Shown here one piece after another: positions 45,190-58,534 of a stretch of DNA of 64,000 nt. The notes below the pieces were generated by a model. That model was not told the DNA's origin, ran no database searches, and saw only the letters and a list, made by a program, of their open reading frames with translations. The DNA lies in contig MU008162.1 in assembly GCA_010909165.1 (NCBI GenBank), positions 1 to 64,000 on the forward strand, read 5' to 3'. Numbering within the stretch: position 1 is the stretch's first letter; the number at the start of each line of letters is the position of its first letter. Position numbers and translations under genes: made by a program. Source of the DNA: Anthoceros angustus. Taxonomy: Eukaryota; Streptophyta; Anthocerotopsida; Anthocerotales; Anthocerotaceae.

Positions 45190-45876
45190 CGGATGATATC
45201 GCCAAGTTTTACAAAGGCAATAAGATTGCATTTGCCATCCTACTCTTTGGTATGGATGAAGCCACGATCGAGGTTGAGTTCCTTCATACAAAGAAAGAAT
45301 GTCTGGACATAGTTGAAAGAAACTTATCAAGTTCATAACATCCTCACACTAGTTGCTACCGGAAACGAATACTAGGTGAGAATGAAGGAGGGACAACATT
45401 GCAGCTCACATAAGCAAGTTTTGCTATCAAGGCAAGGTTAGCCATGGTGGCAAGCAAGCTCGAAGACATTGATGTTGTTGCTTAGCTCCGTAGTCTTCCA
45501 CCTTTCTATCAGTCTGCTTCCAATTAGAACTCTTCCTTGCGAGCATCCGCTTCGCATTAAATCGAGAAAAACACCAACTCGAATTCTTAATGAGCTCATT
45601 GGAACCCTACTTCAAGAGGAGCATAGTACTCATTCTAGTGGCATCGGAAGGGTGCAAAGGTTCTCGTTGCATCAAAGGGAAAAGCGTTTGGATAGGGAAG
45701 AGAGAAGGGAAGAAGAAAAATCAAGAAGAAGACCAAGAAGAAGAAGAAGAAGAAGAAAAATCAAAAGCCACAAAAGAGTTATGAAAGGGTGTTTGAAGCA
45801 AACTCGACCTTCCCAAGTCGAAATAATGTGGAGAGTGCAAAAGCAAAGCAGCGCTCGACGAATTGTCAATGTCTAG
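45190..45876 (+). pseudogene. Copia-type gag lacking its N-terminus (unit 8)
   Basis: It begins at 'cggatgatatcgccaag'. The usual 'ctcgaccct' is 'ctcgaattct' near 45583. It carries GACCAAGAA. Confidence 0.75.
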
Positions 45877-46462
45877 CAAATGAAGCTTCCGCGTGATAGT
45901 CTTAATATTACCGTGACCATAAATTATAGATAGAACAAAGGGTCTCGTGCTAGAACTCACAAGATAGGAAGGTACAAAAAGGGACACCACGCCAACGTCA
46001 TACAAAACCTTAAAGATCTCATATTATTTCATATATAAAACTACCAATTTATTTTACTATCCATTGATTTTATTTTTCCAAAATGAACCCACATGATCCA
46101 GATTTTTCCTTTTTAGTGAGACTTGGAGTGACCATAAATATAGAGAATGCATACTATATATGTGTGTTGAGAATATAAATAAAGGACATACTATATATGT
46201 GTGCTATACTAGGCTATATTTATGAATGCAAGTCGATATACATTGACGCTGCTTGCAAGCGCACAAGTTCCTTTGATGTCTTAAGACCATGTGCCAAAGC
46301 CATAGCGGTTGTATTAAGCAAACTGAGCGACAAAGGCATAGATCGTCAAGCTCCCTCTCTTGTAGTATCCAAGAGAAGCAAAGAGCAAGACCTTGAGGAG
46401 GTCGATGCTTACCTTCTTTTCATAATCTTATTTAGTGTTTACTATCCTACCTTTGATTCAAG

Positions 46463-47714
46463 ATGGAAGGCAACCATAGGGAAGATGTATTGGTGAGTGA
46501 AATTGATAACCAATCCGACGCAGTGGAGTGGAGTGAGACTTATGAAGAAGCCACATATGAACAACCATGGAGTGCATCTTATGAAGAAACCACGGATGAC
46601 CAACCATGGAGTGATGAACAACCATGGAGTGCAACCTATAAAGAAACCACGGATGACCAACCATGGGTGATGAACAACCATGGGATGCAACTAATGAAGA
46701 AGCTACCCATGGAGAACCATGGCCTGAAACTCGTGAAGAAGCCACCAATGGACAACGTGGAGTGATGCGCAAGCCTCAAGACAATGACGCATGGGAAGAA
46801 GACATGTGCAAGATGATGAAGACAACGCACATGTAACTTATGAAGGTCGATGGCCATCGCATTCCACGTATCGTCTATGCAATCTTATTACGGAAATTTG
46901 CATGATGCAAAGGTTGAGGCATTAAGGATGGACAAGTGGCTCCTAGCCTACATCCATGGCGACAAAGCGGAGTTCCATATTTTGGAGAGTGGGAAAAATC
47001 CACTAATGAAATTTTGAAGGATCTCGAAACGATCTTTCCTTCTTTGGGAAGTCTCGGTAGTACCATAGAGATTTTAAAAGTGAAAACCTTTTATAACATA
47101 GCTGAAAACACTTGCTGCATACTTGTGATTGACCCACTTCGGGAAAAATTGAAACAATTTGATGCAAGTGACGCCTTGACGCGTTGTGACAATGGCGCCA
47201 TTCACTTACAAACAACCTTTCACAGATGTTATGGATGAAGCACTACCTTTGGGAGCACTATTTGAAGAACACGATGAAGTGGAACCACAGGATCCTCCGG
47301 TAGAGTTATCGTCCTGGCGTCCACTACAATACTAGTTATCCTTGGTTTGAAGTAACGCATCTTCCGGCAGCGGAGGAAGACAATGCGGCGAGGACAACTT
47401 GTCAAGTTGCATTTCGCTTGCTGGATGGCCAAAGAGTTCAACGTCGTTTTTGTTATAGATCCTTCATCACATTTATGGTTGTTTTGTTTGAAGCAAGTGC
47501 AATGAAGTGGTTGTTTCACAAATCCAATGAGGAGTTTTATTTTAGTACTCCAAGTAGAGATGGTGTTGCAAGCATCTATGCCTTAGATGCACTCTCCTCA
47601 AAACCATAGGAGGCATTAGCAAATTGTGTGCTCACCATGAAATACAAAAAGGAACACCATCAATCAATTGCACTTATTTTGTGATATCTTTGTTAGAAGT
47701 AGGGAATTAGTTTA
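46463..47714 (+). pseudogene. UAS-UBX protein gene, unit 8
   Basis: The third PW repeat reads 'ccatgggtgatg', and 'gaagaagcttatgtg' is shortened to 'gaagaagacatgtg'. The UBX start region has 'gttatagatcc' in place of 'gttgtccgatcc'. One A is lost in 'gtgcaatgaagtgg'. Confidence 0.72.
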
Positions 47715-47723
47715 ACCTACCAG

Positions 47724-47882
47724 TGATTACTTTTTAATATTTAGGTTAATCGTGAGCGGTCATTACAACAAGCGTTACATGTATTTAAGATAATTTTGTC
47801 ATCGATTTTAATTAATTTCATCTTGCTTTGTTGTGCAATTTTGCTTAGAGCTTCCGCTCATAAATTAATATGGTATGAGAGC
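47724..47882 (+). repeat. LTR-like block with PBS, unit 8
   Basis: The PBS is at 47871-47882. Confidence 0.6.
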
Positions 47883-48964
47883 ACTAGGTGCTCAATGCAT
47901 GGATGTTGTGGTAGCTTCATGATATTCTACTTGCATTTCAAACCTATAGCATCCTTGGACCACATGGCCGCTAGGGGCTGCATTCCTCCGCTGATAATTC
48001 AAATGTGACTAGCTACATTTCTTTATGGCCGGAGGTGTGCAGCGTTGATGTGAAATTTTGGTCCACCGGTGTTGTTGACCATCTTAGAACACAAAGTGAG
48101 CTTGATCAACTCCTACAAAGCGGATGTTCAAGCAACAACTTGAACTAAGGAGCCGAGGAGATCGTGTCTGCAAATCACAATCCCGAATTGCTCTTGTTCT
48201 TCTCCCGTGAACGCCCTTGCAATCATGGTATAGCAGCCCATGATCGCAAGCTTGAGAGAATCAAAGATTGAATCTGTCAGCAATCTCGTCTTTGGACAAC
48301 GTGTAATCGAGGATTTGATGATGAGGGTCTCCAATCGTGCAGCGTAAAGAATTACCTAGAGTCGGCGGACTCCAAGAAATTCAAGCTACGATTGATGAAT
48401 TGACGATTTCTTTGAGCACTTCATCAAGCCTTGGACAACTTGCGCAAATCAGCAAGGGACCCAATCTCAACAATGTATCGCTTCAGCCTCATGCCCTCTC
48501 ATAATCGTGCATGCATGGGTGTAGCTTTGTAGAATCTTGCAAATTTGTATCAGATTACAACAATTTTGTTGGACATTTGCTGCAATTCATATTCTGCTTG
48601 GTCAGAAGAGGTGCCATGGGATCTTGTGGCGGTTGGTGAAAGATGCCACGGGCGGTGCCCTAATTGTTATTTTCTAACCGCACCTATTCACAACCCTTGA
48701 GTTCTCCTTTCTTTAGAAACCCTAAAAATAACAATGAACGTTATTAGTTAATGTGGAAGGATGTTAGTTAGTGCCCTTCACATCACTATAGCTTTTGCAA
48801 CTTCACCTATGGGCACATGGTCTTTTCTAGTTTGGTCACATGCATCGCTATTAGTGGCTTCCGCCTTCCAAAATGATATAGATGGGGATGAGGATACATG
48901 ATTTCTAAAATCCTCTCAACTAACTTTCCAGCCTACATTCCCCAGTTCGTGGTTATTTTCTAAC

Positions 48965-49815
48965 ATGACAACTTGGGATCTATGGTGGGGCTTTACGGAA
49001 AAGACATATTTGATGGCAAATCACCGGTATGAGAGTTGGAGGCTAGAATGAAGGGTTTTCTAGATGCTACACATGTCCGGAATTTGTAGATGGTTCTATC
49101 CTCCACCGCCCAAGAGCTTTACCGATGACATCGCCAAGTTTTACAAAGGCAATAAGATTGCATTTGCCATCCTACTCTTTGGTATGGATGAAGCCACGGT
49201 GATCGAGGTTGAGTTCCTTCATACAAGAAGAAATGTATGGACATAGTTGAAAGAAACTTATCAAGTTCATAACATCCTCACACTAGTTGCTCGAAATAAT
49301 ACTAGGGGCTGAGAATGAAGGGAGGGACAACATTGCAGCTCACATAAGCAAGTTTTGCTATCAAGGCAAGGTTAGCCATGGTGGCAAGCAAGCTCGAAGA
49401 CATTGATGTTGTTGCTTAGCTCCTCCGTAGTCTTCCACCTTTCTATCGTGCTTCCAATTAGAACTCTTCCTTGCGAGCATCCGCTCGCAATTAAATGAGA
49501 AAAACACCAACTCGACCCTTAATGAGCTCATTGGAACCCTACTTCAAGAGGAGCATAGTACTCATTCTAGTGGCATCGGAAGGTGTGCGAGAAGGTTCTC
49601 GTTGCATCAAAGGGAAAAGCGTTTGGATAGGGAAGAGAGAAGGGAAGAAGAAGAAAAATCAAGAAGAAGACCAAGAAGAAGAAGAAGAAGAAGAAAAATC
49701 AAAAGCCACAAAAGAGTTATGAAAGGGTGTTTGAAGCAAACTCGACCTTCCCAAGTCGAAATAATGTGGAGAGTGCGCAAAGCAAAGCAGCTTCGACCGC
49801 AATTGTCAATGTTCA
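48965..49815 (+). pseudogene. Copia-type gag, unit 9
   Basis: The start reads 'atgacaacttgggatc', a degraded form of MTTQAAGS. It carries GACCAAGAA. The usual final 'gtctag' is 'gttcag'. Confidence 0.75.
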
Positions 49816-50404
49816 GCAAATGAAGCTTCCGTGATAGTCAAGTTTAATATTACCGTGACCATAAATTATAGATAGAACAAAGGGTCTCGTTAGAACTCAC
49901 AAGATAGGAAGGTACAAAAAGGGACTCACGCTTACGGCCAATACAAAACCTTAAAGATCTCATATTATTTCATATATAAAACTACCAATTTATTTTACTA
50001 TCCAGTTGATTTTATTTTTCCAAAATGAACCCACATGATCCATTTTTCCTTTTTAGTGAGACTTGGAGTGACCATAAATATAGAGAATGCATACTATATA
50101 TGTGTGTTGAGAATATAAATAAAGGACATACTATATATGTGTGCTATACTAGGCTATATTTATGAATGCAAGTCGATATACATTGACGCTTTAAGCTTGC
50201 AAGCGCACAAGTTCCTTTGATGTCTTAAGACCATGTGCCAAAGCCATAGCATTGTATTAAGCAAACCCGCGCCACAAAGGCATAGATCGTCAAGCTCCTC
50301 TCTTGTAGTATCCAAGAGAAGCAAAGAGCAAAGACCTTGAGGAGCGCATGCTTACCTTCTTTTCATAATCTTATTTAGTGTTTACGGTCTACCTTTGATT
50401 CAAG

Positions 50405-51661
50405 ATGGAAGGCAACCATAGGGAAGATGTATTGGTGAGTGAAATTGATAACCAATCCGACGCTGGAGTGGAGTGAGACTTATGAAGAAGCCACATATGA
50501 ACAACCATGGAGTGCATCTTATGAAGAAACCACGGATGACCAACCATGGAGTGATGAACAACCATGGAGTGCAACCTATAAAGAAACCACGGATGACCAA
50601 CCATGGAGTGATGAACAACCATGGGATGCAACTAATGAAGAAGCTACCCATGGAGAACCATGGCACGAAACTCGTGAAGAAGCCACCAATGGACAATCGT
50701 GGAGTGATGCGCAAGCCTCAAGACAATGACGCATGGGAAGAAGCTTATGTGCAAGATGATGAAGACAACTTCGCACATGTAACTTATGAAGGTCGATGGC
50801 CATCGCATTCCACGTATCGTCTATGCAATCTTATTACGGAAATTTGCATGATGCAAAGGTTGAGGCATTAAGGATGGACAAGTGGCTCCTAGCCTACATC
50901 CATGGCGACAAAACGGAGTTCCCATATTTTGGAGAGTGGGAAAAATCCAGAATGAAATTTTGAAGGATCTAACGATCTTTCCTTCTTTGGGAAGTCTCAC
51001 CGGTACCATAGAGATTTTAAAAGTGAAAACCTTTTATAACATAGCTGAAAACACTTGCTGCATACTTGTGATTGACCCACTTCGGGAAAAATTGAAACAA
51101 TTTGATGCAAGTGACATCGGTTCGGACGCATTGACAGCAATGGCGCCATTCACTTACAAACAACCTTTCACAGATGTTATGGATGAAGCACTACCTTTGG
51201 GAGCACTATTTGAAGAACACGATGAAGTGGAACTCGATCCTCCATGAGTTATCGCCACAAACGTCCACTACAATACTAGTTATCCTTGGTTTGAAGTAAC
51301 GCATCTTCGACGAGCCGAGGAAGACAATGCGACAGGGACAACTTGTCAAGTTGCATTTCGCTTCTGGATGGCCAAAGAGTTCAACGTCGCTTTGTTGTCC
51401 GATCCTTCATCACATTTATGGTTGTTTTGTTTGAAGCAAGTGCAAATGAAGTGGTTGTTTCACAAATCCAATGAGGAGTTTTATTTTAGTACTCCAAGTA
51501 GAGATGGTGTTGCAAGCATCTATGCCTTAGATGCACTCTCCTCAAAAACCATAGGAGAAGCTTGTAGCAAATTGTGTGCTCACCATGAAATACAAAAAGG
51601 AACACCATCAATCAATTGCACTTATTTTGTGATATGTCATAGAAGTAGGGGAATTAGTTTA
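50405..51661 (+). pseudogene. UAS-UBX protein gene, unit 9
   Basis: The PW region is open. A 101-codon frame from 51368 covers UBX from AKEFN to KTIGEACSKLCAHHEIQ, in the frame neighbouring the true UBX end. This marks the usual break at 'ggagaagc.tgtagc'. Confidence 0.73.
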
Positions 51662-51670
51662 ACCTACCAG

Positions 51671-51829
51671 TGATTACTTTTTAATATTTAGGTTAATCGT
51701 GAACGGTCATTACAACACGCGTTACATGTATTTAAGATAATTTTGTCATCGATTTTAATTAATTTCATCTTGCTTTGTTGTGCAATTTTGCTTAGAGCTT
51801 CCGCTCATAAATTAATATGGTATGAGAGC
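51671..51829 (+). repeat. LTR-like block with PBS, unit 9
   Basis: The PBS is at 51818-51829. Confidence 0.6.
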
Positions 51830-52933
51830 ACTAGGTGCTCAATGCATGGATGTTGTGGTAGCTTCATGATATTCTACTTGCATTTCAAACCTATAGCATC
51901 CTTGGACCACATGGCCGCTAGGGCTGCATTCCTCCTCACTGATAATTCAAATGTGACTAGCTACCATTTACTGCGATGGCGGAGGACAGTGCCGCGTTGA
52001 TGTGAAATTTTGGTCCACCGGTTGTTGTTGACCATCTTAGAACAGTGGAGCTTGATCAACTCCTACAAAGCGGATGTTCAAGCAACAACTTGAACTAAGG
52101 AGCCGTAGGAGATCGTATCAATGCAAATCACAATCCACTGAATTGCTCTTGTTCTTCTCCCGTGAACGCCCTTGCAATCATGGTATAGCAGCCCATGATC
52201 GAAGCTTGAGAGAATCAAAGATTGGAATCATCTAGCAATCTGCCGGACAACCGCTCAATTCGGTGCGAGGATTTGATGATGAGGGTCTCCAATCGGTAAA
52301 GAATTACCTAGAGTCATGGGAAGACTCCAAGAAATTCAAGCTACGATTGATGAATTGACGATTTCCTTTGAGCACTTCCTTTGAGCACTTCATCAAGCCT
52401 TGGACAACTTAAAAAATCAGCAAGGGACCCAATCTCAACAATGTACGCTGACCTCATGCCCTCTCATAATCAGGCATGCATGGGTGTAGCTTTGTAGAAT
52501 CTTGCAGTTGTGGCGCTTCAACGTGATTACAACAATTTTGTTGGACATTTGGCTGCAATTGCAGCATATTCTGCCGAAGAGGTGCCATGGGATCTTGTGG
52601 CGGTTGCTGAAAGATGCCACCTGGACGGTGCCCTAATTGTTATTTTCTAACTGGCACCTATTCACAACCCTTGAGTTCTCCTTTCTTTAGAAACCCTAAA
52701 AATAACAATGAAACGTTATTAGTTAATGTGGAAGGATGTTAGTTAGTGCCCTTCACATCACTATAGCTTTTGCAACTTCACCTATGGGCACATTCATTCT
52801 AGTTTGGTCACATGCATCGCTATTAGTGGCTTGATCTTCGTGATATAGATGGGGATGAGGATCAGGCGTAATTTCTAAAATCCCTCTCAACTAACTTTCC
52901 ATTCATTCCCCGGTTCACGTGGTTATTTCTAAC

Positions 52934-53791
52934 ATGACTACCCAACTGATCCTATGGTGGGGCTTTACGGAAAAAGACATATTTGATGGCAAATCAGTGT
53001 ATGAGAGTTGGAGGCTAGAATGAAGGGTTTTCTAGATGCTACACATGTCCGGAATTTGTAGATGGTTCTATCCTCCACCGCCCAAGAGCTTTCTGGATGA
53101 CATCGCCAAGTTTTACAAAGGCAATAAGATTGCATTTGCCATCCTACTCTTTGGTATGGATGAAGCCACGGTGGAGGTTGAGTTCCTTCATACAAAGAAG
53201 AATGTCGGACAGTTGAAAGAAACTTATCAAGTTCATAACATCCTCACACTAGTTGCTCTGGAAACGAATACTAGGGGCGAGAATGAAGGGAGGGACAACA
53301 TTGCAGCTCACATAAGCAAGTTTTGCTATCTCAAGGCAAGGTTAGCCATGGTGGCAAGCAAGCTCAAGACATTGATGTTGTTGCTTAGCTCCTCGTAGTC
53401 TTCCACCTTTCTATCGAGTTCGTTTCCAATTAGAACTCTTCCTTGCAGCATCTATTCCACTGATTCGAGAAAAACACCAACTCGACCCTTAATGAGCTCA
53501 TTGGAACCCTACTTCAAGAGGAGCATAGTACTCATTCTAGTGGCATCGGAAGGGTGTGCACCGAGAAGGTTCTCGTTGCATCAAAGGAAAAGCGTTTGGA
53601 TAGGGAAGAGAAGGGAAGAAGAAGAAAAATCAAGAAGAAGACCAAGAAGAAGAAGAAGAAGAAGAAGAAGAAAAATCAAAAGCCACAAAAGAGTTATGAA
53701 AGGGTGTTTGAAGCAAACTCGACCTTCCCAAGTCGAAATAATGTGAGAGTGCGCAAAAGCAAAGCGCTCGACCGCAATTGTCAATGTCTAG
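52934..53791 (+). pseudogene. Copia-type gag, unit 10 (longest gag frame)
   Basis: An open frame of 120 codons (53036-53398) joins DDIAKFYKGNKIAFAILLFG to VGQLKETYQVHNILTLVALE, DNIAAHISKFCYLKARLAMV and ASKL. This shows the copia gag order in one frame. The (gaa)n tract is the longest of all units and includes GACCAAGAA. Confidence 0.8.
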
Positions 53792-54389
53792 CAAATGAAG
53801 CTTCCGTGATAGTCAAGCTTAATATTACCGTGACCATAAATTATAGATAGAACAAAGGGTCTCGTCGTTAGAACTCACAAGATAGGAAGGTACAAAAAGG
53901 GACTCACGCTTACAATGAGACAAAACCTTAAAGATCTCATATTATTTCATATATAAAACTACCAATTTATTTTACTATCCATTGATTTTATTTTTCCAAA
54001 ATGAACCCACATGATCCAGATTTTTCCTTTTTAGTGAGACTTGGAGTGACCATAAATATAGAGAATGCATACTATATATGTGTGTTGAGAATATAAATAA
54101 AGGACATACTATATATGTGTGCTATACTAGGCTATATTTATGAATGCAAGTCGATATACATTGACGCTTTAAGCTTGCAAGCGCACAAGTTCCTTTGATG
54201 TCTTAAGACCATGTGCCAAAGCCATAGCTTGTATTAAGCAAACCACACTGGCGCCACAAAGGCATAGATCGTCAAGCTCCTCTCTTGTAGTATCCAAGAG
54301 AAGCAAAGAGCAAGACCTTGAGGAGGCTGCGCATGCTTACCTTCTTTTCATAATCTTATTTAGTGTTTACGGTCTACCTTTGATTCAAG

Positions 54390-55568
54390 ATGGAAGGCAA
54401 CCATAGGGAAGATGTATTGGTGAGTGAAATTGATAACCAATCCGGCCGCGGTGGAGTGGAGTGAGACTTATGAAGAAGCCACATATGAACAACCATGGAG
54501 TGCATCTTATGAAGAAACCACGGATGACCAACCATGGAGTGATGAACAACCATGGAGTGCAACCTATAAAGAAACCACGGATGACCAACCATGGAGTGAT
54601 GAACAACCATGGGATGCAACTAATGAAGAAGCTACCCATGGAGAACCATGGCACGAAACTCGTGAAGAAGCCACCAATGGACAACCGTGGAGTGATGCGC
54701 AAGCCTCAAGACAATGACGCATGGGAAGAAGCTTATGTGCAAGATGATGAAGACAACTTCGCACATGTAACTTATGAAGGTCGATGGCCATCGCATTCCA
54801 CGTATCGTCTATGCAATCTTATTACGAAATTTGCATGATGCAAAGGTTGAGGCATTAAGGATGGACAAGTGGCTCCTAGCCTACATCCATGGCGACAACA
54901 CGCAGTTCCCATATTTTGGAGAGTGGGAAAAATCCAGTAATGAGATTTTGAAGGATCTCGTAAAACGATCTTTCCTTCTTTGGGAAGTCTCAGCCGGTAC
55001 CATAGAGATTTTAAAAGTGAAAACCTTTTATAACATAGCTGAAAACACTTGCTGCATACTTGTGATTGACCCACTTCGGGAAAAATTGAAACAATTTGAT
55101 GCAAGTGACATCGGTTCGGACGCATTGAGCAATGGGCGCCATTCACTTACAAACAACCTTTCACAACAGATGTTATGGATGAAGCACTACCTTTGGGAGC
55201 ACTATTTGAAGAACACGATGAAGTGGAACCACAGGATCCTCCAGGAGTTATCGTCACAAACGTCCACTACAATACTAGTTATCCTTGGTTTGAAGTAACG
55301 CATCTTCACGAGCAGGAGGAAGACAATGCGGCAGGACAACTTCAAGTTGCATTTCGCTTGCTGGATGGCCAAAGAGTTCAACGTCGTTTTTGTTGTCCGA
55401 TCCTTCATCACATTTATGGTTGTTTTGTTTGAAGCAAGTGCAAATGAAGTGGTTGTTTCACAAATCCAATGAGGAGTTTTATTTTAGTACTCCAAGTAGA
55501 GATGGTGTTGCAAGCATCTATGCCTTAGATGCACTCTCCTCAAAAACCATAGGAGAAGGTGTAGCAAA
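54390..55568 (+). pseudogene. UAS-UBX protein gene, unit 10 (best UAS frame)
   Basis: One frame at 54774-55298 covers the complete UAS domain: NLHDAKVEALRMDKWLLAYI, FPYFGEWEKSSNEILKDLVK, SFLLWEVSAGTIEILKVKTF and YNIAENTCCILVIDPLREKL. This supports the thioredoxin-like UAS call. The UBX is open at 55390-55596 but its final strand is lost at the fusion to B. Confidence 0.8.
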
Positions 55569-55838
55569 TGTGTGCTATACTAGGCTATATTTATGAATGC
55601 AAGTCGATATACATTGACGTTTTAAGCTTGCAAGCGCACAAGTTCCTTTGATGTCTTAAGACCATGTGCCAAAGCCATAGCGGTTGTATTAAGCAAACCA
55701 CACGGCGCCACAAAGGCATAGATCAAGCTCCCTCTCTTGTATCCAAGAGAAGCAAAGAGCAAGACCTTGAGGAGGCTGCGCATGCTTACCTTCTTTCATA
55801 ATCTTATTTTAGTGTTTACGGTCTACCTTTGATTCAAG

Positions 55839-57088
55839 ATGGAAGGCAACCATAGGGAAGATGTATTGGTGAGTGAAATTGATAACCAATCCGGTGGAGT
55901 GGAGTGAGACTTATGAAGAAGCCACATATGAACAACCATGGAGTGCATCTTATGAAGAAACCACGGATGACCAACCATGGAGTGATGAACAACCATGGAG
56001 TGCAACCTATAAAGAAACCACGGATGACCAACCATGGAGTGATGAACAACCATGGGATGCAACTAATGAAGAAGCTACCCATGGAGAACCATGGCACGAA
56101 ACTCGTGAAGAAGCCACCAATGGACAACCGTGGAGTGATGCGCAAGCCTCAAGACAATGACGCATGGGAAGAAGCTTATGTGCAAGATGATGAAGACAAC
56201 TTCACATGTAACTTATGAAGGTCGATGGCCATCGCATTCCACGTATCGTCTATGCAATCTTATTACGGAAATTTGCATGATGCAAAGGTTGAGGCATTAA
56301 GGATGGACAAGTGGCTCCTAGCCTACATCCATGGCGACAAAACGGAGTTCCATATTTTGGAGAGTGGGAAAAATCCATAATGAAATTTTGAAGGATCTCG
56401 TAAACGATCTTTCCTTCTTTGGGAAGTCTCGGTATAGAGATTTTAAAAGTGAAAACCTTTTATAACATAGCTGAAAACACTTGCTGCATACTTGTGATTG
56501 ACCCACGGGAAAAATTGAAACAATTTGATGCAAGTGACATCGGTTCGGACGCATTGACAGCAATGGGCGCCATTCACTTACAAACAACCTTTCACAACAG
56601 ATGTTATGGATGAAGCACTACCTTTGGGAGCACTATTTGAAGAACACGATGAAGTGGAACCACAGGATCCTCCGGAGTTATCGTCACAAACGTCCACTAC
56701 AATACTAGTTATCCTTGGTTTGAAGTAACGCATCTTCCGACGAGCGAGGAAGACAATGCGAGGACAACTTGTCAAGTTGCATTTCGTTTGCTGGATGGCC
56801 AAAGAGTTCAACGCGTCGTTTTTGTCCGATCCTTCATCACATTTATGGTTGTTTTGTTTGAAGCAAGTGCAAATGAAGTGGTTGTTTCACAAATCCAATG
56901 AGGAGTTTTATTTTAGTACTCCAAGTAGAGATGGTGTTGCAAGCATCTATGCCTTAGATGCACTCTCCTCAAAAACCATAGGAGAAGCTTGTAGCAAATT
57001 GTGTGCTCACCATGAAATACAAAAAGGAACACCATCAATCAATTGCACTTATTTTGTGATATCTGTTAGAAGTAGGGGAATTAGTTTA
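55839..57088 (+). pseudogene. UAS-UBX protein gene, unit 11
   Basis: The PW region is intact. 'ccgg' after 'ccaatcc' is reduced to 'ggtgg'. Frames in the UAS break where 'ggtaccatag' is 'ggtatag' and 'cccacttcggg' is 'cccacggg'. Confidence 0.73.
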
Positions 57089-57097
57089 ACCTACCAG

Positions 57098-57253
57098 TGA
57101 TTACTTTTTAATATTTAGGTTAATCGTGACGGTCATTACAACACATTACATGTATTTAAGATAATTTTGTCATCGATTTTAATTAATTTCATCTTGCTTT
57201 GTTGTGCAATTTTGCTTAGAGCTTCCGCTCATAAATTAATATGGTATGAGAGC
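57098..57253 (+). repeat. LTR-like block with PBS, unit 11
   Basis: The PBS is at 57242-57253. Confidence 0.6.
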
Positions 57254-58534
57254 ACTAGGTGCTCAATGCATGGATGTTGTGGTAGCTTCATGATATTCTA
57301 CTTGCATTTCAAACCTATAGCATCCTTGGACCACATGGCCGCTAGGGCATTCCTCCGCTGATAATTCAAATGTGACTAGCTACCATTTATCGCGATGACG
57401 GAGGACAGTGCCGCGTTGATGTGAAATTTTGGTCCACCGTGTTGTTGACCATCTTAGAACACAAAGTGAGCTTGATCAACTCCTACAAAGCGGATGTTCA
57501 AGCAACAACTTGAACTAAGGAGCCGTAGGAGATCGTGCAATGCAAATCACAATCCACAATTGCTCTTGTTCTTCTCCCGTGAACGCCCTTGCAATCATGG
57601 TATAGCAGCCCATGATCGCAAGCTTGAGAGAATCAAAGATTGGAATCTGTAGCAATCTCGTCTTTGGACAACCGCTCAATTCAGTCGAGGATTTGATGAT
57701 GAGGGTCTCCAATCGGTGGCAGTGTAAAGAATTACCTAGAGGCGTGACCCTCCAAGAAATTCAAGCTACGATTGATGAATTGACGATTTCCTTTGAGCAC
57801 TTCACAAGCCTTGGACAACTTGCGCAAAATCAGCAAGGGACCCAATCTCAACAATGTCTTGCCCAGCCTCATGCCCTCTCATAATCGCATGCATGGGTGT
57901 AGCTTTGTAGAATCTTGCATTTGTGGCGCTTCCAAGGATTACAACAATTTTGTTGGACATTTGGCAATTTGACATATTCTGCTGCTGTGAAGAGGTGCCA
58001 TGGGATCTTGTGGTTGGTGAAAGATGCCACCGGACGGTGCCCTAATTGTTATTTTCTAGCACCTATTCACAACCCTTGAGTTCTCCTTTCTTTAGAAACC
58101 CTAAAAATAACAATGAAACGTTATTAGTTAATGTGGAAGGATGTTAGTTAGTGCCCTTCACATCACTATAGCTTTTGCAACTTCACCTCTAGGCACATGG
58201 GATCTTGTGGCGGTTGGTGAAAGATGCCACCGGTGCCCTAATTGTTATTTTCTAGTGCACCTATTCATAACCCTTGAGTTATCCTTTCTTCATAACACTA
58301 AAAATAACAATGAAACGTTATTAGTTAATGTGGAAGGATGTTAGTTAGTGCCCTTCACATCACTATAGCTTTTGCAACTTCACCTATGGGCACATGGTCA
58401 TTCTAGTTTGGTCACATGCATCGCTATTAGTGGCCCTCTTCAGATTGATATAGATGGGGATGAGGATACGTATTTCTAAAATCCTCTCAACTAACTTTCC
58501 AGCCTACATTCCCCGTTCGTGGTTATTTTCTAAC

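Larger units (their letters stand above)
45190..48882 (+). repeat. Array unit 8 (starts inside gag)
   Basis: Gag from KPDDIAKFY at 45190 to 45876, B to 46462, U 46463-47714, L and PBS 47724-47882, D to about 48490, E to 48882 (type b start). Confidence 0.9.
48883..52849 (+). repeat. Array unit 9 (3.97 kb, complete)
   Basis: G 48965-49815, B to 50404, U 50405-51661, L and PBS 51671-51829, D to about 52445 with a small 'cctttgagcactt' duplication near 52366-52391, E to 52849. Confidence 0.92.
52850..55568 (+). repeat. Array unit 10 (truncated)
   Basis: G 52934-53791, B to 54389, U from 54390, then a jump at 55569-55576 from the end of U back into a B segment. L, D, E and the next G are missing. 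Confidence 0.9.
55569..58454 (+). repeat. Array unit 11 (starts inside B)
   Basis: B end 55569-55838, U 55839-57088, L and PBS 57098-57253, D to about 57880, then two E copies (type b, then type a) to 58454. Confidence 0.9.
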